This document shows, piece after piece, positions 61,693 to 64,000 of a stretch of DNA of 64,000 bases; the first letter of the stretch is position 1, and each line of letters starts with the position of its first letter. The stretch lies in NCBI RefSeq assembly GCF_027912515.1, contig NZ_CP115464.1:3942379-4006378 (forward strand), given 5' to 3'. The notes under the pieces are model-generated. The model was not told the origin of the DNA and ran no database searches. It saw nothing but the letters and a program-made list of their open reading frames with translations. The DNA is from Brevundimonas sp. NIBR10 (lineage in GTDB: Bacteria > Pseudomonadota > Alphaproteobacteria > Caulobacterales > Caulobacteraceae). A program made the translations under genes and the position numbers.

Positions 61693-62172
61693 ATGAGTCT
61701 GCGCGAGAAACAGCTCTGGATCAGCTTGATCGTCGGTACGGCGGTGTGGAGCCTTTATGGCTGGCGGCTAGCGCATCTTGTCGGACGGACCGAGGGCTCG
61801 CTGGCGCTCTCGGCCGGGCTGGCCTTTCTAGTCGCTCTGGGCGCGGTGGTCGTGACCGAAGCCGTGGGATCGGCCGTCGTCGGCTGGCTTCAGCGGCGGC
61901 ATCGCCCGGCACAGGACGCAGCCCTGACCGAGGCGGCCCTGATCGCGGGCCATGTCGCCCTGATGGTCCTGGTCGGGCTGATCGTTCTGACGCTGGCGAG
62001 CTTGTGGCTGTTCGCGCTGTGGGCGGAAACGAGGCTGGAGACCCTGAGCATGGCGGCGGCGTTGACGCCCCGCACCCTGGTCCTCATCGCCAATCTGCTG
62101 TTGGCCTGCATTGTTCTCGCCGAAGGCGTCCGTACCGTTCTGACCCTGATGCTGGTGCGCCGGCGGCGCTGA
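61693..62172 (+). CDS. Four-helix membrane protein of unknown function
   Basis: A 159-residue protein with four hydrophobic helices at about 8-28, 35-58, 84-108 and 125-150. A basic cytoplasmic stretch (QRRHRPAQD) lies after the second helix, and the tail is RRRR. No family is recognised. It lies 88 bases before the enoyl-CoA hydratase gene on the same strand. Confidence 0.65.
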   Translation: MSLREKQLWISLIVGTAVWSLYGWRLAHLVGRTEGSLALSAGLAFLVALGAVVVTEAVGSAVVGWLQRRHRPAQDAALTEAALIAGHVALMVLVGLIVLTLASLWLFALWAETRLETLSMAAALTPRTLVLIANLLLACIVLAEGVRTVLTLMLVRRRR

Positions 62173-62260
62173 CGGCGATTTCGCAAGAGACGTCTGCGCC
62201 TTCGCGGTTGTCTCGACGGTTTCGGCGGCTAAGACGGTGGGACCAGTCCCGGAGACCGCC

Positions 62261-63049
62261 ATGTCCGACACCTATGCCAACCTGCTGATCGAGTGTCACA
62301 CCGACGGATACGCCGTCGTCACCCTGAACCGGCCCGAGGCGCTGAATGCGCTGAACTCGGCCCTGTTCAAGGATCTGGCGGACTTCCTCGATGCGGTCGA
62401 GTTCGACGACACGGTGCGCTGCCTGATCCTGACCGGGTCGGGCGAGAAGGCCTTTGCGGCCGGGGCCGACATCAAGGAGATGGCCGACCAGACCTATGCC
62501 CAGATGTATGCGGGCAACTATTTCGCCCTCGGCCACGACCGGATCGTGCGGTTCAGAAAGCCGATCATCGCGGCGGTCAACGGCTTTGCCCTGGGTGGCG
62601 GGTGCGAACTGGCCATGCTGTGCGACTTCATCGTGGCATCCGAGAAGGCGAAATTCGGCCAGCCCGAGATCAACCTCGGCGTCGCGCCGGGCATCGGCGG
62701 CTCTCAGCGCCTGACGCGACTGGTGGGCAAGTCCAAGGCCATGGACATGGTCCTGACCGCCCGGATGATGGACGCGGCGGAAGCGGAGCGTGCGGGCCTG
62801 GCCTCGCGCGTCGTCCCCCACGACGACCTGATGACCGAAGTCCGCAAGATCGCCGCGAAGATCGCGTCCCAGAGCCCGCTCGCCGTCATGGCCAACAAGG
62901 AAATGGTCAACGCCGCCCTTGAGACGACCCTGACCCAAGGGGTCCAGTTCGAACGCCGCCTGTTCCACTCCCTGTTCGCCTTCGAGGACCAGAAGGAGGG
63001 CATGGCGGCCTTCGTCGAGAAGCGTAAGCCGGTGTTCACGGGGAAATAG
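62261..63049 (+). CDS. Enoyl-CoA hydratase
   Basis: A 262-residue crotonase-fold enzyme that hydrates 2-enoyl-CoA in beta-oxidation. The oxyanion-hole and catalytic region has ILTGSGEKAFAAGADIKEM near residue 60, and VNGFALGGGCELAMLCD (Glu) near 110. The second glutamate is in QPEINLGVAPGIGGSQRL near 135. The start at 62261 has the usual MSDTY N-terminus. It lies just before rpsT, the same order as near the Caulobacter origin. Confidence 0.92.
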   Translation: MSDTYANLLIECHTDGYAVVTLNRPEALNALNSALFKDLADFLDAVEFDDTVRCLILTGSGEKAFAAGADIKEMADQTYAQMYAGNYFALGHDRIVRFRKPIIAAVNGFALGGGCELAMLCDFIVASEKAKFGQPEINLGVAPGIGGSQRLTRLVGKSKAMDMVLTARMMDAAEAERAGLASRVVPHDDLMTEVRKIAAKIASQSPLAVMANKEMVNAALETTLTQGVQFERRLFHSLFAFEDQKEGMAAFVEKRKPVFTGK

Positions 63050-63230
63050 GGCTCAGGTCTTGGGGATCAGGGCTTGGAAGACTCGGTGGATCGACTACGA
63101 ACGCCCCAAGCCCCAGGCCCTTTTTCAAGGCTCTTGCCCCCCGCCGCCTCATCCGCTATAGCCGCGCCTCTTCAGATTTCCGCGCCGTGGACGTCAGGTC
63201 TGCGGCGTTTTCCGTCTCATAGGTTTTTCG

Positions 63231-63503
63231 ATGGCCAACAACCCCGGCGCCCGCAAGGCGATCCGCAAGATCGCCGCCCGCACCGAAGTGAACAAGGCGC
63301 GCCGCACGCGTGTCCGCACCTTCCTGCGCAAATTCCAGGAAGCCGTCGTCGCGGGTGACGCCACGGCCGCCAAGGACGCCTTCGTTACGGCCCAGTCCGA
63401 ACTGATGCGCGCCGTCTCCAAGGGCGTGGTTCACAAGAACACCGGCTCGCGCAAGGTCAGCCGTCTGGCCGCCCAGCTGAAGAAGCTGTCGACCGCCGCC
63501 TGA
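63231..63503 (+). CDS. rpsT: 30S ribosomal protein S20
   Basis: A 90-residue basic ribosomal protein that binds 16S rRNA early in assembly. It starts [35 protein letters not shown] (positions 1-35) and ends with [22 protein letters not shown]. The 180 bases upstream hold no gene but contain the promoter. It is followed by the hairpin at 63593. In Caulobacterales dnaA follows rpsT, which fits the window's right edge. Confidence 0.97.
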   Translation: MANNPGARKAIRKIAARTEVNKARRTRVRTFLRKFQEAVVAGDATAAKDAFVTAQSELMRAVSKGVVHKNTGSRKVSRLAAQLKKLSTAA

Positions 63504-63592
63504 CCCCTTAGGTACGATTACGTACCTTGGGTGAAAGAGGGTGTGTGCGGAGCGGGTTTTTCCGTTTCGTCATCCAATAGATGAATGATTTC

Positions 63593-63625
63593 AACGGCGA
63601 GAGGGCTCATGCTCTCTCGCCGTTT
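63593..63625. terminator. rpsT terminator hairpin
   Basis: Perfect 11-base arms (AACGGCGAGAG at 63593-63603 and CTCTCGCCGTT at 63614-63624) enclose ten bases and are followed by TTCC. It lies 90 bases after the rpsT stop and shields the downstream gene from read-through. Confidence 0.75.
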
Positions 63626-63714
63626 CCGCGTGCGCCGCTAAGCCGCAAAGGCCGAAACCGTAAGGGTCGCTGTGGCGAAACCAGCATTTCTCCAAGCAGG
63701 ATTTGGCTTTAGCG

Positions 63715-63783
63715 GAGTCAAACAATTTAAGTACGAATCTCGAATCGAATCAGCGTTGACCGCTCGCGCGCCGGGCGTAAGTT
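63715..63783 (+). promoter_or_regulatory. Probable dnaA promoter with a cluster of CcrM (GANTC) sites
   Basis: GANTC sites at 63715-63719, 63735-63739, 63742-63746 and 63747-63751 fall within 37 bases. With about two-thirds GC, chance would give one per roughly 300 bases. The last site ends four bases before TTGACC (63756-63761), which is 16 bases from TAAGTT (63778-63783), a fair -35/-10 pair. In Caulobacter, methylation of GANTC sites controls dnaA transcription. The assumption that dnaA follows is from gene order. Confidence 0.6.
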
Positions 63784-63973
63784 TTGGGCTCCAGCGCACT
63801 TCGATCCCCACACGGATGAAGAAGACGGCGGGGCCCCCGGGCCCGGTCGCGGCGACGTCAGAAGCGAAAGGCCTCCCCGGCCCCGCGAAGCATACGCTTT
63901 GCGGGACAGGAGAATGCGTCTCTCTTTTTCCGACCGAACCTGTGCGGACCCGCAGCCAGAAGGGCGCGGGATT

Positions 63974-64000
63974 GTGATCGAGCTTGAGGAACGTGACGTG
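63974..64000 (+). CDS. Possible 5' end of dnaA, cut by the window edge
   Basis: A GTG at 63974 opens a frame (IELEERDV...) with no stop before the end. Position downstream of rpsT and the GANTC cluster suggests the replication initiator gene dnaA, but only nine codons are visible and there is no strong ribosome-binding site. The true start could lie beyond the window. Confidence 0.3.

Larger units (their letters stand above)
63504..63973. other. Gene-free leader between rpsT and the window edge
   Basis: No convincing gene in these 470 bases. It holds the rpsT terminator near 63593-63625, a cluster of four GANTC sites at 63715-63751 and a promoter-like pair at 63756-63783. A 101-residue open frame here has no domain, no ribosome-binding support and an unlikely composition. 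Confidence 0.6.

Noticed and set aside
63672..63977. 101-residue open frame before the window edge
   Set aside because: No domain, no ribosome-binding site, and it covers the GANTC cluster and promoter-like motifs; composition looks like noncoding DNA.

Overview
This is a 64 kb piece of an alphaproteobacterial chromosome, very probably from a Caulobacteraceae member such as Brevundimonas (inference). It is GC-rich and gene-dense, and most genes sit in short operons joined by ATGA or TGATG overlaps. The right edge reads enoyl-CoA hydratase, rpsT, then what is probably the dnaA leader, as known around the Caulobacter crescentus origin. That leader carries four GANTC sites, the target of the cell-cycle methyltransferase CcrM, in 37 bp.

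Region by region. 0-4 kb: a complete molybdenum-cofactor operon on the minus strand, moaA-moaD-moaE-moaB-moaC-moeA. 4-10.3 kb: a receiver protein coupled to a large hybrid kinase fused to an EAL phosphodiesterase, then a divergent receiver coupled to a TadG-like protein. 10.4-16.4 kb: a ricin-type lectin with a GGAGN repeat tail and its coupled partner, a DUF3592 protein, a LytS/LytTR two-component pair with an apparent frameshift, and a membrane chemoreceptor coupled to a small exported protein.

16.5-22.9 kb: a 6.4 kb island in the 3' half of tRNA-Thr(CGT), bounded by 46-bp direct repeats. Its cargo is an overlapping three-gene operon (large serine recombinase and two ParB/RepB-like proteins). 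An IS21-family element has landed just upstream of the recombinase start codon. This three-gene module is the best candidate for an undescribed system.

22.9-33.5 kb: hemD-hemC, tsaD and gpsA (housekeeping), a type-I-secreted RTX-repeat protein, a Rieske protein, an ATP-grasp protein, a PfkB kinase and an exported protein, with repeat-rich intergenic DNA at 29.9-30.4 kb. 33.5-43.5 kb: AMP nucleosidase, the peroxide-defence genes katG and ahpC-ahpD (divergent), a possible outer-membrane protein, CorA, a CHAP protein, an acyltransferase and small proteins. 43.7-50.8 kb: an orphan C5 cytosine methyltransferase, the ydbH-ynbE-ydbL envelope operon and an M23 peptidase. 50.8-58.3 kb: pirin, a Crp/Fnr regulator, pterin dehydratase plus SDR, the sulfate-activation genes cysD-cysNC and an MprF-like protein. 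58.4-64 kb: small stress and membrane proteins, an Xre regulator, hisN-like phosphatase, DUF1697, enoyl-CoA hydratase, rpsT and the origin-proximal leader.

All calls come from reading translations and motifs; no database search was run. Starts were moved from the longest open frame wherever a ribosome-binding site, an overlap or family length favoured another codon.
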